Shown here: positions 53,153-62,115 of the stretch, piece by piece
Layout of the letters: each line of letters starts with the position of its first letter
How positions within the stretch are numbered: the stretch's first letter is position 1
Assembly (NCBI GenBank): GCA_965223125.1
Contig: OZ244984.1
Coordinates: 1,240,001-1,304,000 of the forward strand
Direction of reading: 5' to 3'
Source: Pacificispira sp965223125
Lineage (GTDB): Bacteria > Pseudomonadota > Alphaproteobacteria > UBA8366 > Aestuariispiraceae
Length of the DNA: 64,000 bases
Made by a program: the position numbers and the translations under genes
Notes under the pieces: generated by a model
What the model was told of the DNA's origin: nothing
What the model saw: the letters and a program-made list of their open reading frames with translations, nothing else
The model's database searches: none

Positions 53153-54355
53153 ATGACTGAAGCCGCCCAATCCGCAGTGATGAATACCTACGCCCGGTCG
53201 CCGATTGCGATGGCGCGTGGGGAAGGCGTCTATCTGTGGGATACCAACGGGCGACGATATCTCGATTTCTATGCCGGGATTGCCGTGAACAGCCTGGGCC
53301 ATGCCCATCCGCATCTGGTCGAGGCGCTGAAGGCGCAGGCCGAAAAACTGTGGCATACCAGCAATCTCTATACGATCCCTGAAGGTGAGCGGCTGGCAAA
53401 GCGCCTGACGGAGGATTCCTTTGCCGACCGTGTCTTCTTCACCAATTCCGGCGTTGAGGCCCTGGAGGGATTGATCAAGCTGGCCCGGCGCTATCATGCC
53501 GTGGACGGCCATCCGGAACGCTTTCGGGTGATCACCGTTGAAGGCGCATTCCATGGTCGGTCGCTGGCAACCATCGCGGCGGCGAACAACAAGAAATACC
53601 TCGACGGGTTCGGCCCGAAGGTCGAGGGATTCGACAATGTCCCCTTCGGCAACATGAATGCGCTGCGCGATGCCATCGGCCCGGAAACGGCGGCGATCCT
53701 GGTGGAGCCGGTGCAGGGTGAGGGCGGCATCCGTCCGGCGACACTGGAATATCTGCGCCAGTTGCGTGCCGCAGCGGATGAATACGGCATCCTGCTGATC
53801 CTGGACGAGGTTCAGAGCGGCAATGGGCGGACCGGCAAGATGTGGGCGCATGAATGGGCCGGTATTGTCCCGGACGCCATCGCCACGGCCAAGGGCATCG
53901 GTGGCGGCTTCCCGATGGGTGCGATCCTGGCGACGGAAAACGCGGCCAAGGGCCTCACCCCCGGCAGCCACGGCACCACTTTTGGCGGTAATCCGCTGGC
54001 CATGGCGGTCGGTAATGCGGTTATGGATGTCATTCTGGAACCCGGATTCCTGGCGCGGGTGGAGCGTGTTGGCACCTATTTCTGGCAGCAGCTGGAAGCG
54101 CTGGCCGCGCATCATCCCAAGGTCTTCGCCTCGGCACGTGGCGCGGGACTGATGCTGGGTCTGGTCTGTCAGCCCGAGGTTCCCAATCTGAAGGTCATCG
54201 ATGCTCTGCGCGATGCGGGCCTGCTGACCGTTGGGGCGGGAGAGAATGTCATCCGCCTGCTGCCGCCGCTGATCGTGGAAGAGCCGCAGATCGACGAGGC
54301 CATCGCCATCCTTGATACGATGGCCAAGGGATGGAGGGCGTCCGATGCCGCCTAA
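53153..54355 (+). CDS. argD: Acetylornithine aminotransferase
   Basis: This 400-residue PLP-dependent class III aminotransferase of arginine synthesis has GRRYLDFYAGIAVNSLGHAHP, FFTNSGVEALEGLIKLAR, GAFHGRS and LILDEVQSGNGRTGKMWAHE. The PLP-binding Lys is in AIATAKGIGGGFPMGAI. It overlaps argF by 11 bases. The argD-argF-hslO order is common in alphaproteobacteria. Confidence 0.94.
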   Translation: MTEAAQSAVMNTYARSPIAMARGEGVYLWDTNGRRYLDFYAGIAVNSLGHAHPHLVEALKAQAEKLWHTSNLYTIPEGERLAKRLTEDSFADRVFFTNSGVEALEGLIKLARRYHAVDGHPERFRVITVEGAFHGRSLATIAAANNKKYLDGFGPKVEGFDNVPFGNMNALRDAIGPETAAILVEPVQGEGGIRPATLEYLRQLRAAADEYGILLILDEVQSGNGRTGKMWAHEWAGIVPDAIATAKGIGGGFPMGAILATENAAKGLTPGSHGTTFGGNPLAMAVGNAVMDVILEPGFLARVERVGTYFWQQLEALAAHHPKVFASARGAGLMLGLVCQPEVPNLKVIDALRDAGLLTVGAGENVIRLLPPLIVEEPQIDEAIAILDTMAKGWRASDAA

Positions 54356-55253
54356 ACATTTCCTTGACCTAGATCACTTCGATGAGGCGACGCTGCGGGC
54401 CATGCTGAACAGCGGCAATGCGGCGCGTGATCCCGCCCCTGCGGCACCGAAGCCGCTGGCGGGCAAGGTTCTGGCCTGCATCTTCGAGAAACCCTCAACC
54501 CGTACCCGCATCAGCTTTGATGTCGGCATGAAGCAGTTGGGCGGCGATGTCGTTGTCATGACCCCGGCGGAAACCCAGCTTGGGCGGGGTGAGACGATTG
54601 CCGACACCGCCCGCGTCCTGTCGCGCTATGTTGATGCGATCATGATCCGCACGACGACGGAAGAAAAGCTGCTGGAACTGGCGGAACATGCGACGGTGCC
54701 GGTCATCAACGGCCTGACCGACCGCACCCATCCCTGTCAGTTGATGGCCGATGTGATGACTTTTGAGCAGCATCGTGGCCCGATCACCGGCAAGACCGTT
54801 GCCTGGGCCGGGGACGGCAACAACATGGCGACAAGCTGGATCCATGCCGCGACCCGCTTCCGCTTCAAATTGAAGATCGCCTGCCCGGAGGAACTCCAGC
54901 CGCCCCGCGATGTTGTGGATTGGGCGGTCGCACAGGGCTGCGATCTGCAAATCCTGCACAATGCGGATCATGCAGTGGCGGGTGCCGATTGTGTCGTCAC
55001 CGATGTCTGGGTCTCGATGGGCGACACCGATGCCCCGGTGCGCCACAATCAGTTGAAGCCCTTTCAGGTCGATGAGGCCCTGATGGCGAAGGCCGCACCG
55101 GATGCGATCTTCATGCACTGCCTACCCGCCCATCGCGGCGAGGAAGCTACGGAGGCGGTGATCGACGGCCCGCAATCGGTGATCTGGGACGAGGCGGAAA
55201 ACCGCATGCATGCGCAGAAGGGCATCCTTCTGTGGTGTCTGGACAAGATCTGA
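54345..55253 (+). CDS. argF: Ornithine carbamoyltransferase
   Basis: This 302-residue enzyme converts ornithine and carbamoyl phosphate to citrulline. Motifs are FEKPSTRTRISFDVGMKQLG (carbamoyl phosphate), DRTHPCQLMADVMTFEQ, DVWVSMGD and FMHCLPAHRGEEATEAV. ATG 54345 gives the normal length. Translationally coupled to argD. Confidence 0.96.
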   Translation: MPPKHFLDLDHFDEATLRAMLNSGNAARDPAPAAPKPLAGKVLACIFEKPSTRTRISFDVGMKQLGGDVVVMTPAETQLGRGETIADTARVLSRYVDAIMIRTTTEEKLLELAEHATVPVINGLTDRTHPCQLMADVMTFEQHRGPITGKTVAWAGDGNNMATSWIHAATRFRFKLKIACPEELQPPRDVVDWAVAQGCDLQILHNADHAVAGADCVVTDVWVSMGDTDAPVRHNQLKPFQVDEALMAKAAPDAIFMHCLPAHRGEEATEAVIDGPQSVIWDEAENRMHAQKGILLWCLDKI

Positions 55254-55280
55254 TTCCAGATTGAGCGTCAGCAATAGAAA

Positions 55281-55305
55281 CCGCCTCCCCATTCGGGGAG
55301 TGCGG
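55281..55305 (+). terminator. Hairpin after argF, possible terminator
   Basis: CCGC-CTCCCC-ATTC-GGGGAG-T-GCGG forms a stable stem with a single bulge between argF and hslO. There is no T-run, so it may only partly terminate. Confidence 0.5.
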
Positions 55306-55364
55306 CACTATATGTCGGCATATGGTCCAAACTACTCTTACCTGTAACGACAAGGCAGACCCGC

Positions 55365-56273
55365 ATGACTGATCCCACTGACGACTGCATCCAGCCCTAT
55401 ATGATCGACGAGACGGGGCTGCATGGCCGCATGGTCAAACTGGGACCGTCGATTCAGGCGATTCTGTCGCGGCACGGCTATCCGGATGCGGTGCAGTATC
55501 TGCTGGCCGAGATGCTGGCCCTCTGTGCCGGGCTGGCGGCGGCCCTGAAGTTCGAGGGCGTTTTCACATTGCAGACCAAGGGCGACGGGCCGGTGCCGAT
55601 GCTGGTTGCCGATGTAACCAGTGACGGGAAGATGCGCGGCTATGCCCAGATCAAGGGTGAGATCCCGCCGCTGCATGAGGTGATAGCCGCACCGATCCCG
55701 AAGCTGCTCGGCGAAGGGTATCTCGCCTTCACCGTCGATCAAGGTGAGCATATGGAGCGCTATCAGGGGATCGTGTCGCTGGAAGGGGCGACGGTCGAGG
55801 AATGTGTACAGCGCTATTTCGACCAGTCGGACCAGTTCGCCTCTGCCGTCAATCTGGCTGCCGGACGCCGTCCTGACGGCACGATGGGGGCTGCGGCCTT
55901 GCTGGTGCAGCGTCTGCCGGATGAAGGCGGCAACCAGGATATTGGTCATGCAGACCAGGATGACTGGCAGCGGGCGGTCGTCTTGCTGAAATCGGCAAAG
56001 GCCGAGGAGATGCTGGACCCCGATCTGATACCGAATGACCTGCTCTATCGCTTGTTTCATGAGGATGGCGTGCGCGTCTTTCCGGCACGGCCGATCACCG
56101 AGGAATGCCGCTGCTCGCGGGAGAAGATCGAAGGCGTCCTGACCGCGCTGGAACCGGACTCGCTGGATGATCTGCGGATGGAGAATGGAACCTTCGAAGT
56201 CACCTGCGAATTCTGTTCCCGAACCGAGGTTTTCAGCGATACCGATCTAGGTCGCCAGACCGATGCCCCATAA
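55365..56273 (+). CDS. hslO: Redox-regulated chaperone Hsp33
   Basis: This 302-residue Hsp33 has an N-terminal substrate-binding domain and a C-terminal zinc switch (EECRCSREKIEG and CEFCSRTEVF), whose four Cys release zinc under oxidation and activate the chaperone. Length matches the family. It follows argF after 111 bases. Confidence 0.95.
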   Translation: MTDPTDDCIQPYMIDETGLHGRMVKLGPSIQAILSRHGYPDAVQYLLAEMLALCAGLAAALKFEGVFTLQTKGDGPVPMLVADVTSDGKMRGYAQIKGEIPPLHEVIAAPIPKLLGEGYLAFTVDQGEHMERYQGIVSLEGATVEECVQRYFDQSDQFASAVNLAAGRRPDGTMGAAALLVQRLPDEGGNQDIGHADQDDWQRAVVLLKSAKAEEMLDPDLIPNDLLYRLFHEDGVRVFPARPITEECRCSREKIEGVLTALEPDSLDDLRMENGTFEVTCEFCSRTEVFSDTDLGRQTDAP

Positions 56274-56374
56274 TCGCCGCAATCGCAGGATTGAATCGCC
56301 GCGAAAAGACGGGTAGGTCAAAGACGGGCAGGCTTGGGCCGTCCAAGGGTTTCATTATCAATGAGGAAACTGAG

Positions 56375-56953
56375 ATGTTGCGGCATGGCTTGATCGTTCT
56401 GGTTCTGGGTCTTCTGGTTGCCTGTGAAACGCCGGTATCGGTGCCGCGCTATGCGGATATCACCTTCGCGCATCGCCCGAAAATCGCAGTCGATGTTGCA
56501 AAGATCACCGTTGTTGAGGCCTATCGCAGCCCTGGCGGCCTGCCCCATGTCGAAGGCGAGTTTCCCGTGACGCCCATGCATATGGCGACAAACTGGGCGC
56601 GGGATCGGCTGAACCCCGTCGGAACCGATGGTGAACTGGTTTTCACGATCAAGGAAGCCAGCGTGATCGAAGTGCCATTGAAAAAGGAAACCGGTCTGAC
56701 AGGGCTGGTCACTGTGGATCAGGCGGAACGCTATGACGCGCGGCTGATCGTGGAGATGAATGCGCAGAACCCGTCCACCGGGCGTACCGCCGCTTCCTCG
56801 ACGACGGTGGAGCGCAACCGCACCGTCGCAGAGGATGTGACGCTGAATGAGCGGGAGGGCATCTGGTACAGGATGACCGAGGAAATGGCTGCCGACCTGG
56901 ACCGCCAGTTGGAGGCCGGCATGAACAAGTTCTACGGTCCCTTCCTGCGATAA
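56375..56953 (+). CDS. Small lipoprotein, unknown function
   Basis: This 192-residue protein has a lipoprotein signal (LIVLVLGLLVACETP, with Cys as the lipid-anchor residue). The mature part is beta-rich, with no motif I can assign to a characterised enzyme. ATG 56375 is chosen because it places the signal at the N-terminus. A longer frame from 56291 would precede it with about 28 polar residues. Confidence 0.7.
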   Translation: MLRHGLIVLVLGLLVACETPVSVPRYADITFAHRPKIAVDVAKITVVEAYRSPGGLPHVEGEFPVTPMHMATNWARDRLNPVGTDGELVFTIKEASVIEVPLKKETGLTGLVTVDQAERYDARLIVEMNAQNPSTGRTAASSTTVERNRTVAEDVTLNEREGIWYRMTEEMAADLDRQLEAGMNKFYGPFLR

Positions 56954-56963
56954 CGTCCGTAAC

Positions 56964-57410
56964 ATGGTCCCGACAGAGCGCAGACCCGTCATCGGGGTCG
57001 GAACCGTCATCTATCGCGGGGACAATGAATCCGGGATCGAGGTCGTTCTGATCCGCCGTGGCACCGCACCCCGGATCGGTGAGTGGAGCCTGCCGGGCGG
57101 ACGTCAGGACTGGGGTGAGACCATCCGCGCCGCTGCAATCCGGGAGGCGCAGGAAGAAACCGGTCTGACCATCGAATTGCTGGGACTGATCGATATTGTC
57201 GATTCCCTAACTCCTATACCGGGCTCCGACGAACTCTCGCATCACTATACGCTGATTGATTTCGCTGCACGTGCGACCAGCGGAAGCCTCGCCGCAGCCA
57301 GCGACGCCACCGATGCGCGCTGGGTTCCGCTGGAAGATTTGCCGGATTATGGCCTCTGGGATGAGACCCTGCGGATCATCGAGGCGGGGCGGAAGTTCCT
57401 GGAAGCATAG
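56964..57410 (+). CDS. NUDIX hydrolase
   Basis: This 148-residue protein carries the NUDIX box GGRQDWGETIRAAAIREAQEETGL (GX5EX7REUXEEXGU), which coordinates Mg for hydrolysis of nucleoside-diphosphate-linked substrates. It may clean nucleotide pools. The substrate is not predictable. It lies 10 bases after the lipoprotein gene. Confidence 0.92.
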   Translation: MVPTERRPVIGVGTVIYRGDNESGIEVVLIRRGTAPRIGEWSLPGGRQDWGETIRAAAIREAQEETGLTIELLGLIDIVDSLTPIPGSDELSHHYTLIDFAARATSGSLAAASDATDARWVPLEDLPDYGLWDETLRIIEAGRKFLEA

Positions 57411-57454
57411 CACGCTTGCCGATCATGCCCCGTCATGTCGGGCGGATGTGTCCG

Positions 57455-57850
57455 TCAGACCTCTGTCATCCCGAAATCCGCATCGAGGGTCCGGGTATAG
57501 AAACCGAGATAGCCCTTGATCGATTGCATCCCGGCAATCGGGGCTTCGTAGCTCCAGACAATCGGGTCGATCAGACGCCCATCGGCCAGCCGGGCCTGCC
57601 AATGGGTCGCATCCCCCTTATACGGGCAATGGGTGACCTTCTCTGCCGGTTGCAGCAATCCGTCCGGCACGGCGGATTTCGGAATATAGAAGACCGGCGG
57701 ATAGTGGCCTTCCTCCAGGATCAGCGCCTCGGTCGTATCCACCAGAACCGTACCGCCTGCCTGCAATGTGACACGGCCTGCGGCTTTGCGGACGGTGATC
57801 GGGTGATCCCCGGTTCCGGCCCGTTCCAGGATTTCGACTGTCATGGTCAC
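57455..57850 (-). CDS. DUF427-family protein
   Basis: This 131-residue DUF427 protein is a small beta-barrel of unknown function. Typical segments are VLVDTTEALILEEGHYPPVFY, VTHCPYKGDATHW and WSYEAPIAGMQSIKGYLGFY. Convergent to the NUDIX gene. It may be part of a leftward group with fghA and adhC, 22 bases away. Confidence 0.85.
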   Translation of the reverse strand: MTMTVEILERAGTGDHPITVRKAAGRVTLQAGGTVLVDTTEALILEEGHYPPVFYIPKSAVPDGLLQPAEKVTHCPYKGDATHWQARLADGRLIDPIVWSYEAPIAGMQSIKGYLGFYTRTLDADFGMTEV

Positions 57851-57872
57851 GCCCTCCCGTTCAGGATTCAGG

Positions 57873-58727
57873 TTAGGATTTCAGCCGCGCTGCATGCCAG
57901 GCGATGTGATTGCCGATGAAACTGGCAACGAAATAATAGCTGTGATCATAGCCCGGTTGCAGGCGGAGTTTCAGGGAAACTCCTGCTGACTTGCAGGCAA
58001 CCTCAAACAGATCCGGGCGAAGCTGGTTTTCCAGGAAATTATCGGCGTCACCCTGATCGATCAGGATGTCGCGGGACCAGCCCCGGCTCCCGATCAAGGC
58101 GCAGGCATCGTGTTCCCGCCATGCCGCCCGGTCGTCACCCAGATAGCGCCCCAGCGCCTTCTCGCCCCAGGGCACCTGACACGGTGCGACGATGGGGGAA
58201 AACGCCGATACGCTGCGATAACGGTCGGGATTGCGCAGCGCCAGCGTCAGTGCCCCGTGCCCGCCCATGGAATGCCCGGAAATGCCACGTGCATCCTCTG
58301 CAATCCTCAGGGTGGGTTCGATCAGGCCCGGTAGTTCCTCAGTGACATAATCATACATCTGATAGTGCTTCGCCCAGGGCTGCTGCACCGCATTGACATA
58401 GAACCCGGCCCCCTTGCCGAAATCATACTCGTCAGCTGCGTCGGGCACGTCCTCACCGCGCGGGCTGGTATCGGGACAGACCAGCACGATCCCATGCTCC
58501 GCCGCATAGCGTTGTGCACCCGCCTTGGTGACGAAATTCTCCCAGGTGCAGGTCAGACCCGACAGCCAGTAGAGAACGGGCCGGGGCGTATCCCCGGTCG
58601 AGGGCGGATCGAAGACGGAAAATTCCATCCGGGTCCCGGTCACCTTGCTGTCATGGGCATAGACCGTCTGAGTCCCGCCGAAGCACTGCCATTTATTGAG
58701 GGTTTCGAGTGTCATCGGATCAATCAA
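57873..58727 (-). CDS. fghA: S-formylglutathione hydrolase
   Basis: This 284-residue esterase-D type hydrolase completes glutathione-dependent formaldehyde oxidation. GHSMGGHGALTLAL holds the nucleophile Ser, VDQGDADNFLENQL the Asp, and PGYDHSYYFVASFIGNHIAWH the His. The start overlaps the adhC stop (ATGA). Confidence 0.95.
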   Translation of the reverse strand: MIDPMTLETLNKWQCFGGTQTVYAHDSKVTGTRMEFSVFDPPSTGDTPRPVLYWLSGLTCTWENFVTKAGAQRYAAEHGIVLVCPDTSPRGEDVPDAADEYDFGKGAGFYVNAVQQPWAKHYQMYDYVTEELPGLIEPTLRIAEDARGISGHSMGGHGALTLALRNPDRYRSVSAFSPIVAPCQVPWGEKALGRYLGDDRAAWREHDACALIGSRGWSRDILIDQGDADNFLENQLRPDLFEVACKSAGVSLKLRLQPGYDHSYYFVASFIGNHIAWHAARLKS

Positions 58728-59833
58728 TACACCACCACCGACCGGATCGACTCGCCGCTATGCATCAGGTCGAAGGCCTTGTTGATGTCGTTCAGTGGCA
58801 TGGTGTGGGTGATCATCGAATCGATCTCGATCTTGCCCTCCATGTACCAGTCGACGATCTTCGGGACATCGGTGCGGCCCCGGGCGCCGCCAAAGGCGGT
58901 GCCGCGCCAGGAGCGTCCGGTCACCAACTGGAACGGGCGGGTGGAGATTTCCTGACCTGCACCGGCGACGCCGATGATGATGCTCTCACCCCAGCCCTTG
59001 TGACAGCATTCCAGCGCCTGGCGCATCGTATCAACGCGCCCGATGCATTCGAAACTGTAATCGGCCCCGCCCTTGGTCAGGTCCACGAGATAGGGGACGA
59101 GGTCGCCGCCGACTTCCTTCGGATTGACGAAATGGGTCATGCCGAAGCGCTCGCCGATTTCCTTTTTCGCCGGGTTCAGGTCGACACCGACGATCATATT
59201 GGCCCCGGCCAGTCGCGCACCCTGAATCACGTTCAGGCCGATGCCGCCGAGACCGAAAACAACAACGTTGGAGCCAATCTCCACCTTCGCCGTATTGATC
59301 ACCGCACCGATCCCGGTGGTGACGCCGCAACCGATATAGCAGATCTTGTCGAAGGGCGCGTCTTCCCGCACCTTCGCCAGCGCGATTTCCGGCAGGACGG
59401 TGTGATTGGCAAAGGTCGATGTGCCCATATAGTGCAGGATCTTCTCACCATTGATCGAAAAGCGGGAGGTTCCGTCCGGCATCAGCCCCTGCCCCTGGGT
59501 GGTGCGTATCGCCTGGCACAGATTGGTCTTGGGGTTCAGGCAGTATTCACATTCGCGACATTCCGGGGTGTAGAGCGGAATGACGTGATCGCCCTTCTTC
59601 AGACTACGGACACCGGGACCGACATCGACGACCACGCCCGCGCCTTCATGGCCCAGGATCGCCGGGAAGGCTCCTTCCGGGTCGGCACCGCTGCGGGTGA
59701 ATTCATCGGTATGACAGACACCGGTCGCCTTGATCTCAACCAGAACCTCGCCCTCGCGCGGGCCATCGAGATCCACTTCCTCGATGCTGAGCGGTTTTCC
59801 TGCCTGAAAGGCGACGGCGGCGCGGGTCTTCAT
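58724..59833 (-). CDS. adhC: S-(hydroxymethyl)glutathione dehydrogenase (class III alcohol dehydrogenase)
   Basis: This 369-residue zinc enzyme oxidises S-hydroxymethylglutathione to S-formylglutathione. Catalytic-zinc residues are in TGVCHTDEFTRSG and GHEGAGVVVDVG; the structural zinc has four Cys in PECRECEYCLNPKTNLC. VFGLGGIGLNVIQGARLAGA is the NAD-binding loop. It is first in the pair with fghA. Formaldehyde detoxification is the role. Confidence 0.95.
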   Translation of the reverse strand: MKTRAAVAFQAGKPLSIEEVDLDGPREGEVLVEIKATGVCHTDEFTRSGADPEGAFPAILGHEGAGVVVDVGPGVRSLKKGDHVIPLYTPECRECEYCLNPKTNLCQAIRTTQGQGLMPDGTSRFSINGEKILHYMGTSTFANHTVLPEIALAKVREDAPFDKICYIGCGVTTGIGAVINTAKVEIGSNVVVFGLGGIGLNVIQGARLAGANMIVGVDLNPAKKEIGERFGMTHFVNPKEVGGDLVPYLVDLTKGGADYSFECIGRVDTMRQALECCHKGWGESIIIGVAGAGQEISTRPFQLVTGRSWRGTAFGGARGRTDVPKIVDWYMEGKIEIDSMITHTMPLNDINKAFDLMHSGESIRSVVVY

Positions 59834-59938
59834 GGCGTATCACTCCCAATGTTTTTCCGGTTTCGGCGGAGAGACTGCCAGCCGATTTCCAATCCCGCAA
59901 GATTCCAATCCCTCTAGATTGGGTGAGGCGATCCAGCC

Positions 59939-60697
59939 CTATCGCGCCGCCTCCACAGTCGCGCGCGCGGCCTGGCCCAAAAAGGCGATGTCGGCGGCGA
60001 TGGTAACGAACTGATAGCCCCAGTCGCGGCAGGCGCGGGCCATGGCGGCATCGGCACAGTGAATCCCGGCGAATTTCCCCGCCGCCCGCGCCGTCGCGGC
60101 AATGTGTTTCAACGTTTCAATGAAATCCGCATCCGTCGGCATGCCCGGCTGCCAGGTTGCGATGGCGAGGCTGAGGTCGTTCGGCCCGACGAAAAGCGCA
60201 TCCAGCCCTTGCACCTGCGCAATGGCATCCAGATTCCGATAGCCATCCGACGTCTCGATCATCGCGGCGACGAACAGGCTTTCATTCGCGGCCTTGGTAT
60301 AACCAACCGCGTCGTCCATCCCGGCGCGCACCGGCCCCCAACTGCGCTCTCCCCCCGGCGGATAGCGACAGGCACGGACCAGCGCCGCCGCCTCTGCGGC
60401 TGAGCCGATCATCGGGGCGATGATCCCTGCCGCCCCACCATCCAGGGCGCGCATCGCATCCGCAGGTGTGTTCCAGGGGATGCGAACCCAGGGATCGGCG
60501 CGCCCGATCCGTCCGATGGCCGCGATCTGCGACCAGAGAGTCGCATCATCGATCAGGCCGTGCTGCCGGTCGAGACAGAGGAAATCGAAACCCGCCCGGG
60601 CGGCGACTTCCGCACTGAGCATGCTGTCGGCCATGATCATGGTGCCGAGAACGAATTTACCCTCACGCAGGCTTTGCAACGCGGACATCTCGGGCAT
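59939..60697 (-). CDS. HpcH/HpaI-type aldolase
   Basis: This 252-residue class II aldolase has FLCLDRQHGLIDD (metal-binding Glu/Gln replaced as in some members), GAAGIIAPMIGSAAEA and LFVGPNDLSLAI. The family cleaves 2-keto-3-deoxy acids or 4-hydroxy-2-oxo acids. ATG 60697. It is separated from the next gene by five bases on the same strand. Confidence 0.88.
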   Translation of the reverse strand: MPEMSALQSLREGKFVLGTMIMADSMLSAEVAARAGFDFLCLDRQHGLIDDATLWSQIAAIGRIGRADPWVRIPWNTPADAMRALDGGAAGIIAPMIGSAAEAAALVRACRYPPGGERSWGPVRAGMDDAVGYTKAANESLFVAAMIETSDGYRNLDAIAQVQGLDALFVGPNDLSLAIATWQPGMPTDADFIETLKHIAATARAAGKFAGIHCADAAMARACRDWGYQFVTIAADIAFLGQAARATVEAAR

Positions 60698-60702
60698 TCT
60701 CC

Positions 60703-61125
60703 CTATTCAACGGTTATGGTTATCTTGTCGGAGGTCAACATCGGGTCATGCGGCACATGATCCCCATCGCCGAAAACCAGCATCAGCGTATAGGTGCCGG
60801 GAGCCAGGGTCAGTTCAACCTCGGTCTGGCCGGATGCGAAATGGCGGTGTTTGGAGTCATCGGGTATGGCAAACCCCCTGTCTTCGGCGGTCAGTTCCGC
60901 ATTGATCAGCAGGTGGTGATGCCCAGTGCCCGGCAGGGAAATCCCGGCCCGCGTGACCTTCACACCTTCGGCACCGAATTGGACGAGGAAGGGACTTTTC
61001 ACCACATCGCCATCCGCCAGATTGCGGAAAAAGACTCGCGCGCCCTCCGGCGACGGGGTCTGTGCCCAGCCGGATTGTCCACCGACCAGCAGCACCAGCA
61101 GCACGAAAAGACTTTTCAATCGCAT
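60703..61125 (-). CDS. DUF4399 family secreted protein
   Basis: This 140-residue protein has a signal peptide (LKSLFVLLVLLVGGQSGWAQ). Its DUF4399 domain contains GTGHHHLLINAEL, HRHFASGQTEVELTLAPGTY and GDGDHVPHDP, which are His-rich and could bind metal. Function unknown. The longer frame upstream is rejected because it would bury the signal. Confidence 0.82.
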   Translation of the reverse strand: MRLKSLFVLLVLLVGGQSGWAQTPSPEGARVFFRNLADGDVVKSPFLVQFGAEGVKVTRAGISLPGTGHHHLLINAELTAEDRGFAIPDDSKHRHFASGQTEVELTLAPGTYTLMLVFGDGDHVPHDPMLTSDKITITVE

Positions 61126-61163
61126 GCGACTCCCTCCCCCCGATACCATTGCACGGTACCGTA

Positions 61164-62063
61164 TCACGGGTCCGGCGGTGTGCCGAGTGTCATCGCCCAA
61201 TAATGAATACTGTTGAACCGACCCGGATCGAAGGGCGCAAAGACATAGCCGATGCCAAGTTCGGTCACTGATGGGTCCAGCATCGCCTCACGGTGGCCCT
61301 GTTTCGAGGCGATCCAGGCATTGACGACATCGCGGGGCGTGCGCTGACCGGCGGCGATGTTTTCAAGCACGCGGGAGAACCGGTATCCCGCCGCCTTTGC
61401 CCGCTCCCCCGGCCCGTTCCCGTCCGGATCGATATGGCTGAAAAAATCACGCGACAACATGTTGCGGGCATGCGCCATCGCCGCACGATTCAGGAAGGCA
61501 TTGGCCTTCAGGGCAGGCAGATTGTTCTCCGCCCGGAACTGATTGACCAGTTGCAGCACCCGGAACGCCCAGTCCTGACTGGTCGGCCGGGCAGGATCCG
61601 CGATCACGACGGTCCAGATGCTGGGCGCGATACCGGGCACCAGCGAACCTTCAGAACTCAGATAGGAGACCCCGATCTCCTTGGCCGTCGGGTTGACCAG
61701 AATGCTATTCGGTCCACCCTCCTGTAGCCATTTCCCGACCATGACATCCACCGCCTCGTCATTGATGGCATAGCGGCCTCCATAGAGCATGTAGGGATAG
61801 CCCCGCTGTTGCAGCAAGGTTTCCAGGCCCGCACTCAGTGCGTCCAGTTTCTGGCCCTGATAGATGGCCTGCGCCATTTCCCGGGCAATCTGTGTCAGGC
61901 GCGGCTCAAACCTCAGGGGGGCTTGATTGCGCTCAGCCCGAGCCCGATTGATGACCTCAATCAACCGGGATTCTGTTCCGTCCATTTGGGCCAGGGTGGA
62001 TCCCGGAAAGATCGGAACAAGGGACAGAATTCCCAGCACGATCATCAGCGTCCAAGGCCGCAT
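61164..62063 (-). CDS. CAP-domain (SCP/PR1-like) secreted protein
   Basis: This 299-residue protein has a signal peptide (WTLMIVLGILSLVPIFPGST, then LAQ). The CAP-like core includes FLNRAAMAHARNMLSRDFFSHIDPDG (conserved His) and GHREAMLDPSVTELGIGYVF. Role unknown. Some relatives bind lipids or have been linked to protease activity. Confidence 0.87.
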   Translation of the reverse strand: MRPWTLMIVLGILSLVPIFPGSTLAQMDGTESRLIEVINRARAERNQAPLRFEPRLTQIAREMAQAIYQGQKLDALSAGLETLLQQRGYPYMLYGGRYAINDEAVDVMVGKWLQEGGPNSILVNPTAKEIGVSYLSSEGSLVPGIAPSIWTVVIADPARPTSQDWAFRVLQLVNQFRAENNLPALKANAFLNRAAMAHARNMLSRDFFSHIDPDGNGPGERAKAAGYRFSRVLENIAAGQRTPRDVVNAWIASKQGHREAMLDPSVTELGIGYVFAPFDPGRFNSIHYWAMTLGTPPDP

Positions 62064-62115
62064 CGCAATCAACCGAAGCCTGCTGGATGACGGACGCACA
62101 GGCACGGACCCGGCC

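Noticed and set aside
58709..59917. Rightward frame of 402 codons opposite adhC
   Set aside because: It is the antisense of the class III alcohol dehydrogenase gene, whose motifs are all intact on the other strand.
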